A model generated the notes under the pieces. It saw only the letters and a list, made by a program, of their open reading frames with translations, searched no databases and had not been told where the DNA came from. From Artemia franciscana (Eukaryota; Arthropoda; Branchiopoda; Anostraca; Artemiidae), in the NCBI RefSeq assembly GCF_032884065.1, contig NC_088875.1, forward strand, positions 44,997,291-45,061,290: a stretch of DNA of 64,000 nt, written 5' to 3'. Below, piece by piece: positions 21,890 to 31,909 of the stretch. The translations under genes and the position numbers were made by a program. How positions within the stretch are numbered: position 1 is the stretch's first letter; each line of letters starts with the position of its first letter.

Positions 21890-23480
21890 ACTGCGTTTCA
21901 GTGGTAGCTAGCAATCTACTAAGACACGATCATGTCCCATAATAAAAAATACGATTGCCCATATGTAAGACTAAAGTAAAACCGAATATGGACGTTATTG
22001 ATATCAGTATTTTCAGTACAAGGACAAAACTGCCCCATATAAGAGTATATTTAGTAAAAAGCATTTAAGCTATCTATTAATGTTTTATTTAGAAATATTT
22101 CATTTACAAACTCTTTCCCCAAATAGGTTTTTTGAAGAAAAGTAATGAACCTCCTTAGACAAAAATGAGCAGAAATCAAATAAAACAAACTACTCAGTAT
22201 AAAACTACCACATATCACCATCAATAAATAAATGAAATCCAAAACAAACAAATTACAACAAATAATCAAGTAACACTTAAAAGAAGAAGAAACTGACATG
22301 AGTAAAGCTCACAACCCCCATGCCTTTTCAAGACCAGAAAATAATTTTTTCTTTGCTGACAAAACAAATAAATGTTTCCACTTGTAAATTTTAATAAATT
22401 ACAATAAAGGACGAACTATAGCCCATAGTAACTAAAATTTTAAATAAACGTTTTTTTTTCGTTTTCAGTTCAAAATCACTAAGATATTATGTAAATTACT
22501 AAAATATTTATGGTCTTTGAGTAATATAACATACAAAACTGAATAATGAAATAATTACGCATAGAACTTAACACTGTGCATTTTTGTATCTAGAACCAAA
22601 CACTGGTACACTTATATATAGAACTGAGTGCTGGTAGATACGCCAATAGAAATAAAAACTGATACACTTATATACAGAAATGAAAACTGAAAACTACAAG
22701 AGGAACTGAACACTGGTACATTTACATCTAGAATCGACAGGTCGTTTAAATATAGAACTGAACCCTTGTACATTCATATTGAGAACTAAATACTGGTATA
22801 TAGAAGTGAACACTGTACATTTACATTTAGACTTCAGCACTGGTAGATGTGGGTTGCAGCGGTAGCTAGTAACCTAGTAAGTGACGATTCCATCCCATGC
22901 TAAGAAATACAGTAGCCCATAACTCCTAAAAATGGTGTCAGATCTGAACTCAAAATAAACTTATAATAATTTAAGTTTCTTAAAAATAAGTTTCTTGGTT
23001 TGAACAACAAAGAAAATATGTTGAAAAACAAGAAAATTTGCTTGAACTACGATATCTCCATAAGGATATCTTTTTTCTTTTCTTTTTTTTTATCTCCGCA
23101 GCTAGCAGGGTACTGGAAAACCATTGAAAGCAGTTTTTGGCTCATCTAAATTAAAAAAAAAAACTCTAGTCCGGAGTAACTGAAAAACTAATCATGATTG
23201 CTGCGAAGGAGGAGGGTCAACCAGAAATGGATGCGCTTCTCTAATAATGACAATGAAACAATATGTGATCGTCAGAACCTTGCTATATGCAGTAATACGC
23301 ACTTTAGACCACTTGAAACGAAAGCAGACATTTACCTTACCTCGCAGCTAGAAGGGCACAGCAAACTGTTTTATGGCTTATCTTAATAATCGTAAAGAAC
23401 GAACTCTAGTCCATAGTAATTGAAAAATTAATCAGATTGCTGCGGTAGTGGCAAGGTAGTAGCGCGCAAATGGGGACTTT
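21890..23480. repeat. Further SINE-like copies and flanking AT-rich DNA
   Basis: Family copies occur near 21893-21945 and 22853-22905. The companion phrase gaactatagcccatagtaac occurs near 22411, with weaker forms near 23165 and 23403. Open frames 22051-22299 (minus) and 23198-23386 (plus) show no family features and are not called. Confidence 0.6.
22590..22850 (+). repeat. Degenerate minisatellite, unit about 28-45 bp
   Basis: Variants of gaactgaacactggtacat with tttatatatagaa recur at least seven times. Units vary in length, and several are deleted internally. It is non-coding. Confidence 0.65.
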
Positions 23481-23486
23481 GCAAAA

Positions 23487-24306
23487 CGTTCTCCCGGATA
23501 TCCCTCACATTTACACTTAAAATTCATCAGCCCTTGTAGTGCTAGCTACAGAAGTAGCAGTTTTTGTGATATCTATCTATCTATATAAAAATAAGTTGTC
23601 TGTGTGTGTGTGTGTGTGTCGAGTGACGTCATGTTTGTGTGTCGACTGACGTCATGTTTGTTGATTGACGAAATTACACACCGGGACATCGGGACACAAA
23701 TGACGACCGGGACACCGGGACATCTATATATATAAAAATAAGTTGTCTGTGTGTCGAGTGACGTCATGTTTGTGTGTCGACTGACGTCATGTTTGTTGAT
23801 TGACGAAATTACACACCGGGACATCGGGACAAAAATGACGACCGGGACACTGGGACATAGGGAATATAAATGACGACCGGGACACTCAAAGAGAAAGCGA
23901 CCGGGACACAAGGAATGTTCGATTAGCAATCACCATCAACAAGGCACCGGGACACAAATGACGACCGGGACACAGGGAATATAAATGACGACAGACCGGG
24001 ACACCGGAACACAAATGACGACCGGGACAAAAATGACCACCGGGATATCGAGACACAGGGAATATAAATGACGACCGCGACACTCAAAGAGAAATTACAG
24101 ACTGGGACACCGGGACACAAATGACGACCGGGACACAGGGAAACAACAACAACGGGGACGCCGGGGGGCACAGGGGGATATATAAATGACGACAGGGACA
24201 CAGGGAATGTTCGATTAGCCCGTTCTCCCGGATATCCCTCACATTTACACTTAGAATTCATCAGCCTTTGTAGTGCTAGTTACAGAAGTAGCAGTTTTTG
24301 TGATAT
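23487..24306 (+). repeat. 86-bp direct repeats bracketing a Helitron-derived minisatellite
   Basis: Bases 23487-23572 and 24221-24306 are nearly identical (cgttctcccggatatccctc through tagcagtttttgtgatat; about four differences). They enclose 648 bp that is entirely Helitron-like terminal sequence and minisatellite. A Helitron normally makes no target duplication, so the repeats must have another cause, such as rolling-circle read-through or unequal exchange. Confidence 0.8.
23573..24220 (+). mobile_element. Non-autonomous Helitron derivative with internal minisatellite
   Basis: Two tandem Helitron 5' ends (at 23574 and 23723) share tctatatatataaaaataag, then gttgtctgtgtgtcgagtga and two TGACGTCA palindromes. 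Behind them runs a minisatellite of about 20-50 bp units built from gaccgggacacagggaatat and aaatgac, with cgggacaccgggacac variants. Near 23911 and 24202 a short piece resembling the Helitron helicase C-terminus (gttcgattagcaatcaccat) is embedded. The same minisatellite follows the Helitron at 55572-55752. Confidence 0.75.
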
Positions 24307-24415
24307 ATTATATAAAATATACTGGGAATGTAAAAATTACCACATCATTTCTTTACCCCCCTCCCCACACAAGCACTAGGTTTGAGAAGCCAAACTTGAT
24401 CTTACCCAAAAAAAC

Positions 24416-25462
24416 CTAGCAATCTTCTAGCAAGATTTTCTTCTTTGAAAAATACTCATCAAATCTTATAATGGCATACTCTAAGAAATCAAAATCAATG
24501 GTCGATTTAGTTGCTTGTATTAATCCCCATAGAGCCCAAAAGAAATGTGATGCTAAGCTAAAGAGATCCACGTGTCTTCTCAATGTTGAAATTTCCTCAG
24601 TTGACACAGAAACTTCGTTGGAATTTAATATGATACTTTTGTAGCGATGCAAATAGATTTTCAGCCATTCAGTTTGAAATTCATCATTGGGATATAGCCT
24701 ATAGTCTACGGTTCTAATACCTGCAAATTCATTAAAGTGATTCGCAATATCGAACGCCTGGTAGTTTGGTCCAGCATATTCAAGATCAATGAACGACAAT
24801 CTAAGGCTTATAGTATCATATAAAATATTATCAGGAGTAAGGTCGTTGTGACAGAAAACAATAGGACTCCCTAGTCTTGACAAAATTCCTTCTAACAAAG
24901 AAATTTCTTTTTCCAACTCATTCGTCGGTAAAATCTTCTGAAATTTCTCCTTTTGCTGTTCTTGTAAAAACTTGCAAAGTTTTAAGTTCAAAAACAGCCG
25001 CAATTTTTTCCATAAATGTGGCTTTCTCTCATCCGATTCCAGGGGTACTGCATGAAATCTAGCTAGTTGATGTGCTATCTTGGGATAAATCTTTTCACTA
25101 CAACATAAAGTAGTATCTAGTTTCTCACCTTTGATGTATTCGTAAGCTAGCCCATTCTTAAAGGTGGCATATAACTTTGACCCAATACCCACTTCCTGCA
25201 ACCTGAATAGGTTATTGATTTCAATCTGTCGATTGATGATCAAATTTGTGCCCACCCCATAAACACGAATAAGTATCATGTCATCTTTATTCGTATCCGT
25301 TTTTTCAGATACTCCCAACAGCCTATTAGTTGTGCCATTTGTAAAAAGCTTTACAGTTACGGTTTCTACATTCCAACTTGGCCTTAGAGAACGTATAATC
25401 TCTAGTGAACTAGGTATCAAGTCATTTTCCCCTATTTCAAAATGAAGTTCTTTAACATTCAT
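24416..25462 (-). CDS. Ethanolamine kinase (choline/ethanolamine kinase family), single exon
   Basis: A 348-residue intact frame. The family transfers phosphate from ATP to ethanolamine, the first step of the CDP-ethanolamine route to phosphatidylethanolamine, in the cytosol. The start fits the family's N-terminus: a helix (SLEIIRSLRPSW, 19-30) leads to the nucleotide-loop strand KLFTNGTTNRLLG (38-50). Further features are the Lys/Arg strand ILIRVYG (63-69), LAYEYIKG (105-112), the catalytic loop CHNDLTPDN (204-212; Asp207 and Asn212 expected), the choline-kinase motif IDLEYAGPNYQAFDIANHF (225-243; metal-binding Asp225) and SHFFWALWGLIQA (305-317). The NHFNEFAG ending favours ethanolamine over choline kinase. 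All key residues are kept. Length matches the short isoforms of the animal family. The lack of introns is unusual and allows a retrocopy, but I see no poly(A) tract or flanking duplication. Its first 14 codons and upstream DNA are duplicated at 26374 and beyond. No clear TATA box is visible. Confidence 0.9.
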   Translation of the reverse strand: MNVKELHFEIGENDLIPSSLEIIRSLRPSWNVETVTVKLFTNGTTNRLLGVSEKTDTNKDDMILIRVYGVGTNLIINRQIEINNLFRLQEVGIGSKLYATFKNGLAYEYIKGEKLDTTLCCSEKIYPKIAHQLARFHAVPLESDERKPHLWKKLRLFLNLKLCKFLQEQQKEKFQKILPTNELEKEISLLEGILSRLGSPIVFCHNDLTPDNILYDTISLRLSFIDLEYAGPNYQAFDIANHFNEFAGIRTVDYRLYPNDEFQTEWLKIYLHRYKSIILNSNEVSVSTEEISTLRRHVDLFSLASHFFWALWGLIQATKSTIDFDFLEYAIIRFDEYFSKKKILLEDC

Positions 25463-27348
25463 TGCTAATATACTTTTTTTAATGCAAAATGGAAAGGGTA
25501 CTACATAAAGGATCGGTATGACGTATCGAGTTTATTGTATCGAACAATGACAAAACCAATTAAAGAAATTTCAAGTAGTTTTCTAGTTACAATTAAAAAA
25601 TGAAAATACGGCTCAGACACCATAAATATTTTTGCAGTTTACATAATAACTTTAACGATTCCTGAACTGAAAACTAAAATAAAATTTATTTTGGTTTTTG
25701 TTCCATGGAAATAAAGCACAAGACGTTGTGATATCTTGCCTTAGAAAAAGGATTCAATTTCTTATTATTTTAGTTTTCAGTTCAGACTGGCTAAAATTGT
25801 TATGTCAACTGCAAAAATATTCATGGTGTCTGGGCAACAATTTTTATTTTTTAATTCAAACTAGATAAATACCTGAAAATTTAAAAATTAGTTTTGATAA
25901 GTTCTAAGTACTCGGCGGGTGATATTGTGGGTTGAATTTTAAACCTTGAAAAGTTATGGTCTCAAAAAAACAAAATAAAAGAAACCAGAATCGAGCAGTC
26001 CAAATATCTACTAAAAAAAAAACAAAAAAACACAAAAAAACAATGATAACATACTGAAATATGAGAAAATTATGTCCTAAAAAGACATTGGTTATACATA
26101 TAAGAAAAGAAATTCGGTAATGATGTTTTTCTAACAACGATTTCTACTAAGCTTCAATTTTAAGTTTTCTTTTTTAATACATTTAAATTGTTGTAACCCC
26201 TTGTTAAAATTAAATAAAAAATTCAAGTAAGGAGCGACATTAAAACTTAAAACGAACAAAACTTATTCCGTTTATGAAAGGGGTTGTCCCCTCGTCAACG
26301 TCCCGCTCTTTACGCTAAAGTTTTTTAATTGCTTTAAAAAGTAGAGTTGTGACAAAGAATCAAACTTTAGTGCAAGTCATTTTCCCCTATTTCAAAATGA
26401 AGTTCTTTAACATTCATTGCTAATATACTTTTTTTAATGCAAAATGGAAAGGGTACTACATAAAGGATCGGTATGACGTATCGAGTTTATTGTATCGAAC
26501 AATGACAAAACCAATTAAAGAAATTTCAAGTAGTTTTCTAGTTACAATTAAAAAATGAAAATACGGCTCAGACACCATAAATATTTTTGCAGTTTACATA
26601 ATAACTTTAACGATTCCTGAACTGAAAACTAAAATAAAATTTATTTTGATTTTTGTTCCATGGAAATAAAGCACAAGACGTTGTGATATCTTGCCTTAGA
26701 AAAAGGATTCAATTTCTTATTATTTTAGTTTTCAGTTCAGACTGGCTAAAATTGTTATGTCAACTGCAAAAATATTCATGGTGTCTGGGCAACAATTTTT
26801 ATTTTTTAATTCAAACTAGATAAATACCTGAAAATTTAAAAATTAGTTTTGTTAAGTTCTAAGTACTCGGCGGGTGATATTATGGGTTGAATTTTAAACC
26901 TTGAAAAGTTATGGTCTCAAAAAAACAAAATAAAAGAAATATAAACCGAGAAAAGTACCAGAATCGAGCAGTCCAAATATCTACTAAAAAAAAAACAAAA
27001 AAACACAAAAAAACAATGATAACATACTGAAATATGAGAAAATTATGTCCTAAAAAGACATTGGTTATACTTATAAGAAAAGAAATTCGGTAATGATATT
27101 TTTCTAACAACGATTTCTACTAAGCTTCAATTTTAAGTTTTCTTTTTTAATACATTTAAATTGTTTTAACCCCTTGTTAAAATTAATTAAAAAATTCAAG
27201 TAAGGAGCGACATTAAAACTTAAAACGAACAAAACTTATTCCGTTTATGAAAGGGGTTGTCCCCTCGTCAACGTCCCGCTCTTTACGCTAAAGTTTTTTA
27301 ATTGCTTTAAAAAGTAGAGTTGTGACAAAGAATCAAACTTTAGTGCAA
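25418..27348. repeat. Recent tandem duplication of the kinase 5' end and upstream DNA
   Basis: Bases 25418-26373 and 26374-27348 are copies, with about seven single-base differences by eye and one 18-bp indel (extra bases near 26940 in the distal copy). The unit contains the first 14 kinase codons, the presumed promoter and 5' UTR, and the left half of a foldback element. At the junction (26371-26376) the sequence tgcaag combines atcaag of one end with tgcaaa of the other, i.e. 3-4 bp of microhomology. The distal copy ends where the intact foldback continues, so the distal copy keeps the original upstream junction. The frames 25904-26137 and 26880-27110 are the two copies of the same non-coding stretch. 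Confidence 0.9.
26216..26373. mobile_element. Left half of a foldback element, cut by the duplication
   Basis: Starts with the common left end (caagtaaggagcgacattaa) and stops in the central stem at the duplication junction. The missing right half is present in the neighbouring copy at 27190-27450. Confidence 0.8.
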
Positions 27349-27720
27349 AGAGTGGGACGTTGACGAGGGACAGCCCCTTTCTTACACGGAATAATTTCTG
27401 TTCGTTTTAAGTTTTAATGTTGCTCCTTACTTGCAGTTAAAAAATTTGTTCTTTATTTAATTTCTGAACGTTTTTAAATTAATACTTGTTTTGATTTTGG
27501 CTCACCGCACATGAATAATTAGGACGAAATTCGCATATTATTTTTTTGGCTAAAAGGCTTTCTCATATTTTTGTTCGGACGATTTTGATAAAAAGGGGTG
27601 GCGGAGGAGGTGTAGTTGCCCTCCAATTTTGGTTACTTAAAAAGGCAATTAAAACTTTTTAGTTTTTTTTACGACCGTTTTTATTTGTAATAAATATACG
27701 TAAATTACAAGGTGCTAATC
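27190..27720. mobile_element. Foldback element with following body sequence
   Basis: A complete foldback (27190-27450): gtaaggagcgacattaaaac pairs with gttttaatgttgctccttac, and the centre gctctttacgctaaag pairs with tttagtgcaaagagtggg. It is followed by the same body found after the 7326 copy (gctcaccgcacatgaataat, tttttggctaaaaggctttc). This shows that the stand-alone foldbacks are truncated forms of the larger element. Confidence 0.75.
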
Positions 27721-27724
27721 AAGT

Positions 27725-28275
27725 ACTACAAGGTGCTAATTTTCGATTGCGTAAAACTTGTGGATATACAAAATTCTTCGCAGTCCCATTGTCTGTGCAT
27801 ATAAATAGATTGTCAGGTTCACCGACACTTGAGAATACAACATATAATTTTCCATGGGAAAAACAATCTGTATTAAGATCCATACCGCATTTTTCTAATT
27901 ATTACCCTTGAGCTTTGTTGATGGTGATTACAAATGTTAATCGAATAGTGAATTGCAGTCTTTTAAATTGAAAAGGCCGTTGGAATCATGGGAATGCGAG
28001 GAATAAGAACAGCCTCACCCTCGGAAGGCCGTGTCAAGATTGTTGCCTCTATTACGTTTTCCATTGTTGTTTTTTTTACAGCATGTCGCGTGCCGTTGCA
28101 AAGCTTTGGTGGGTTAATATTTCGCAGCATGATTATTGTTACGCCAATTTTTAGTTGTAGCACGTGTGATGGAAACCCTGGGTTTCCAATCGTTTCAACG
28201 ATTTTTAATCGTTTCAACCTTTTTAAAACTTTATTAATCGTTTCAACCTTTTCAAACTTTGGCATTTTCTATGTT
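27725..28275 (-). pseudogene. Helitron helicase C-terminal fragment, decayed
   Basis: The minus strand carries HVLQLKIGVTIIMLRNINPP and ILTRPSEGEAVLIPRIPMIP. It then has broken versions of the final helicase motif (INKAQG-type, here in an atcaccatcaacaaag context) and of the PDNLF tail. Compared with 54780-55220 it has several frameshifts. At 28186-28255 three tandem units of aatcgtttcaacctttt have expanded at the fragment's edge, giving the odd KRLKRLKIVETI string. Confidence 0.7.
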
Positions 28276-28548
28276 TTTCTTCAAAGGGCATCTCAGAAAA
28301 TTTATTCGGGCCCTTACCACGCTCAATGGTTCCCTGAAAATAGGCAACCTACATGTATTTTGCAATATTGTGCAACTAAAAAGAAAGCAAAAGCAAATAA
28401 ATCCATATCCGCTTACATGCTAAGTAAAGTCGTGTCTCTGAATCAGCTAATATAGAAAATATAATTTTATTTTCCTCTTTTTCAACTGGACTGAGAAGTT
28501 GAATCAATCAAAAAGCACTTAATTGGGATTTTCGTATGTTTTCCGTAG

Positions 28549-28724
28549 ATTGCTTCCATGAGTTCTTGGAGAAAAATTTTAATACTTCAAGGATAAAAAA
28601 TCGTTCATCCTTATTGACTAGATGGGATGGTCTTAGGAAAAGATACAAAGGTGGAAAGTGGCTTTATGATATTGCTCAAGATGATGCAAATCAAATAATC
28701 AACTCTTTCAGTATCAAGACCATA
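28549..28724 (+). CDS. Possible internal exon, unknown protein
   Basis: An open stretch of 58 codons reads CFHEFLEKNFNTSRIKNRSS, then LLTRWDGLRKRYKGGKWLYD. It is bounded by tgttttccgtag (acceptor-like) and catagtaagc (donor-like); phases would be 1 and 0. The amino acid composition is varied, unlike the lysine/phenylalanine-rich shadows around it. I do not recognise the family. Because the frame stays open beyond both splice sites, the limits are weak. It could also be a transposon remnant. Confidence 0.3.
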
Positions 28725-28729
28725 GTAAG

Positions 28730-29728
28730 CAATACAGTTACATGTTACAGTCATACGTATAACAGCTAAAAGGCCTTTTGGATGGTAGGCATAAAAAAGA
28801 ACAGTTATGTATACCCCATTGAGGACTGGGGAAATTTTTCTCGGCTGAAATAATTTCTAAGACTACAATGGCTATGCCTGACAAAATGAAAAAAAAGATC
28901 TTCATTTTTTCTTCTTCACAATTTTTTTTTTTGTCATTCTCTTCCAGCATAAAATCCGAAATCAACTTTCTTACACCCAACAAAACCCTAGAAGTTTCAA
29001 TTGTGTTCCCCAGCTATGAAGCAGAACAGCACAGACTTATCAAAACGGATAAATTTAAAAATTCTAATTTGAAAAGAGAAAAAATTCTCCCCTTTTCTTG
29101 AATATAATTCTCGGTACTTGTTGGTTTTGGCGCTGCTACTACTAGATACGGTTTGGTACTTCTGCACTGCTGCTACGGCTTGGTGCGGAAATGGCACTGC
29201 ACCACGGACGGGAAAGCTGGTGCTAAGCATTATAATGGGATGCCTTGCGTTTCTCACTACTCTACTGGAAATATAGAGTATGTTAGTACCTTTTTACGGT
29301 ATACCCTGCTCCAAGGCATGGTAACGCGATCGAACTATAAAACGGGCCAAACGTTAGGCCAAGGGTGCACCCAACCTGGGTCATCGCTAATATCTCTAAG
29401 TATCTCTTTGGAGGGTAAACGGGCCACCCTATCGATATACTAGTGACTGTATTTCTCGCGAACTCTTTTCCTACCCTGCCTTGGTTCCTGGAAAAATAAC
29501 CTCACACGGCTGTAGAAAATAGCTTACTTATATTCTTCGAAAGGTTACTTGACAAAACACATACATATATCAACTTTGAAGAAATAGACTCCTTAAATGG
29601 GGTCTCAATGGATACTCTAAAATACAACACCACTTCTGTACAAAAACACTTTCTATAGGAAGGGTCCATATAATGAGCCTGGTCAATCCGCTAAATCAAA
29701 GTTCAACTCCCTGGCTTCTTTTGAATAA
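28730..29728. other. No gene called; contains a relatively GC-rich unique stretch
   Basis: Bases 29100-29520 are richer in G+C than the surroundings and free of the repeat families named elsewhere. Overlapping frames on both strands (28997-29257 minus, 29153-29443 plus) have no domain features. No tRNA or other RNA fold was recognised. It may be unique host DNA such as an intron. Confidence 0.35.
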
Positions 29729-30955
29729 TTAAATAACAAAAACAAGTTTTTTTAAAATGAAAGTAAGGAGCAACATTAAAACTTAAAACAGAAATTACTC
29801 CGTATATGAAAGAGGCTTTTCCTCCTCAACACCCCGCTGTTTACGCTAAAGTTTGAACCTTTCTTTTAACTCTACTTTTTAAAACAGTAAAAAAAACTTT
29901 AGCGTTTTTCCCAATTCCTCAAGAATGACCCCTGAATCACAAAGGTCGTAGAATAAGTATTTGTAATTACTAAAAATACTTTAGAGTAAAGAGCGAGGTA
30001 TTACGAGGAGGTAAGCCCCTCATATGCGTTATAATCTCTGTTCGTTTTCAGTTTTAATGCTGCTCCTCACTTTCAGTAGAAAAAACCTTTCATATTTATT
30101 TTTTCATTGCTTTTTTAAATAATAATAGAAAATCCTGCACCCCCTCCATTGAAAGTCTCTTCCCCCATGAGAAGTTTCTCCATGGAAAGATCCTCCCACG
30201 TAACCCCTCCCCTCAACTCTCCCCCTCCAAACCAAAAAAAATCCCCTGAGAACGTCTGTACACTTCCCAGTAACCATTACTATATGTAAACACAGGTCAA
30301 AGTTTGTAACTTGCAGCCTCTCCCACGGGGACTGGAGGGGAATAAGTCGTCCCCAAAGACATAATTATTAGGTTTTTCGACTATAGTATATAAAATGGTA
30401 TATAAAATCCGGTATATAATGGTATATAAATGGTATATAAAATGGTATATAAAATCCGGTGACTTTGTGGAAAAATAAGCGTGGGAGGGGGCCTAGGTGC
30501 CCTCTAATTTTTTTGGTCATTTAAAAAGGGGACTAGAACTTTTAATTTCCGTTAGAACGAAAAAACAACTAAAACAAAAAAAAAACAAATAAACACGCAT
30601 CCGTGATTTGTCTTCTGGGAAAAAATGCGCAATTCCACATTTTTGTAGATAGGAGCTTGGAACTTGTACATCAAGGTTCTCTGATACTCTGAATCTGATG
30701 ATGTGATTTTCGTTAAGATCGTTTGACTTTTAGGGGGTGTTTTCCCCTATTTTCAAAAATGAGGCAAATTTTCTCAGGCTCGTAACTTTTGATGGGTAAG
30801 ACTGATCTTGACGAAACTTTCATATTTAAAATCAGCATTAAATGTAATTCTTCTGATGTAACTATTGGTATCAAAATTCCATTTTTTAGAGTTTCGGTTA
30901 CTATTGAGCCGGGTCGCTCCTTACTACAGTTCGTTACCACGAACTGTTTGATATT
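29729..30955 (+). mobile_element. Non-autonomous element with foldback 5' end and 3' hairpin, copy 2
   Basis: Same termini as copy 1 at 7326-9091: left aataattaaataacaaaaac, and right the hairpin cagttcgttaccacgaactg (30928-30947) followed by tttgatatt. It lacks roughly 470 bases that correspond to 7500-7970 of copy 1, so the two foldbacks are fused. Around 30385-30460 a 12-bp tandem repeat (ggtatataaaat) has expanded. The short frames 30713-30964 and 30789-30998 lie on opposite strands of the conserved right part. Neither looks like a transposase. Confidence 0.75.
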
Positions 30956-31545
30956 GTCTTTCAATAGCCAAGAACAGGAAGACCAAAACAGAATTTAGCT
31001 TTCAAGCCTACTTATTGCTAAACAACTATAGCTTAGCAACGAGACTTGAACTTGTCATTGAAAATTATATTTATAGGTAAATCTAAGCGATTGTAATTAC
31101 ACAAAGCAGGTTATTTATGTGTAAAAGAACAGAAACAGGGGTTAAACCTCAACAGTCAGTTATTGGAAACACATTCTAGATTAGTGTCAACCCTATTTCT
31201 GTTTGTCGCAATTTCTGTGTCTATAAGGTCTGAGTTGATGATTCATTTTATTTCTGTTCGTTTGGGCAAAACTTTTTTTTTAAATTAATGCAATTAAAAG
31301 ATGATGAATTTTATATTTTGGTGCGTCCACCCTTTTTGTCTCACAGTTGGGTAGGGACGGGGGGTGGTCAAGTTGAAACTTTAAAATATTGGGGACAGAG
31401 TTATGTATTTTAGGGAAGGAGACAAAATATTTTTTTTCCTGTTCCTCACAAAAAAAGACAAATTCTATATGTTTGTATGCCTGTTATAGATTTTTGGCTA
31501 GTTTTAGCTATAAATAAGAAAGCAGCGCAAAAAAATATAGTCTAT

Positions 31546-31904
<359 letters not shown>

Positions 31905-31909
31905 GTCTA

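Noticed and set aside
23650-24200. Short regularly spaced repeats as a CRISPR-like array, or frames such as 23573-24261 (minus) as cysteine-rich proteins
   Set aside because: Unit lengths are irregular and the spacers are themselves repeat variants. The frames arise from the gaccgggacac unit.
25904-27110. Two similar short membrane-like proteins (77 and 76 residues, minus strand)
   Set aside because: They are the two copies of the same non-coding upstream stretch in the tandem duplication. The 18-bp indel and composition do not suggest coding constraint.
28300-28455. Coding-like piece with CILQYCATKKKAKANK, possibly a transposase zinc-binding tail
   Set aside because: Too short, no full cysteine/histidine pattern, and it overlaps the edge of a Helitron fragment.
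29153-29443. Plus-strand 96-residue frame in the GC-richer stretch
   Set aside because: No domain, overlapping frames on the other strand, no splice signals or start context that favour it.
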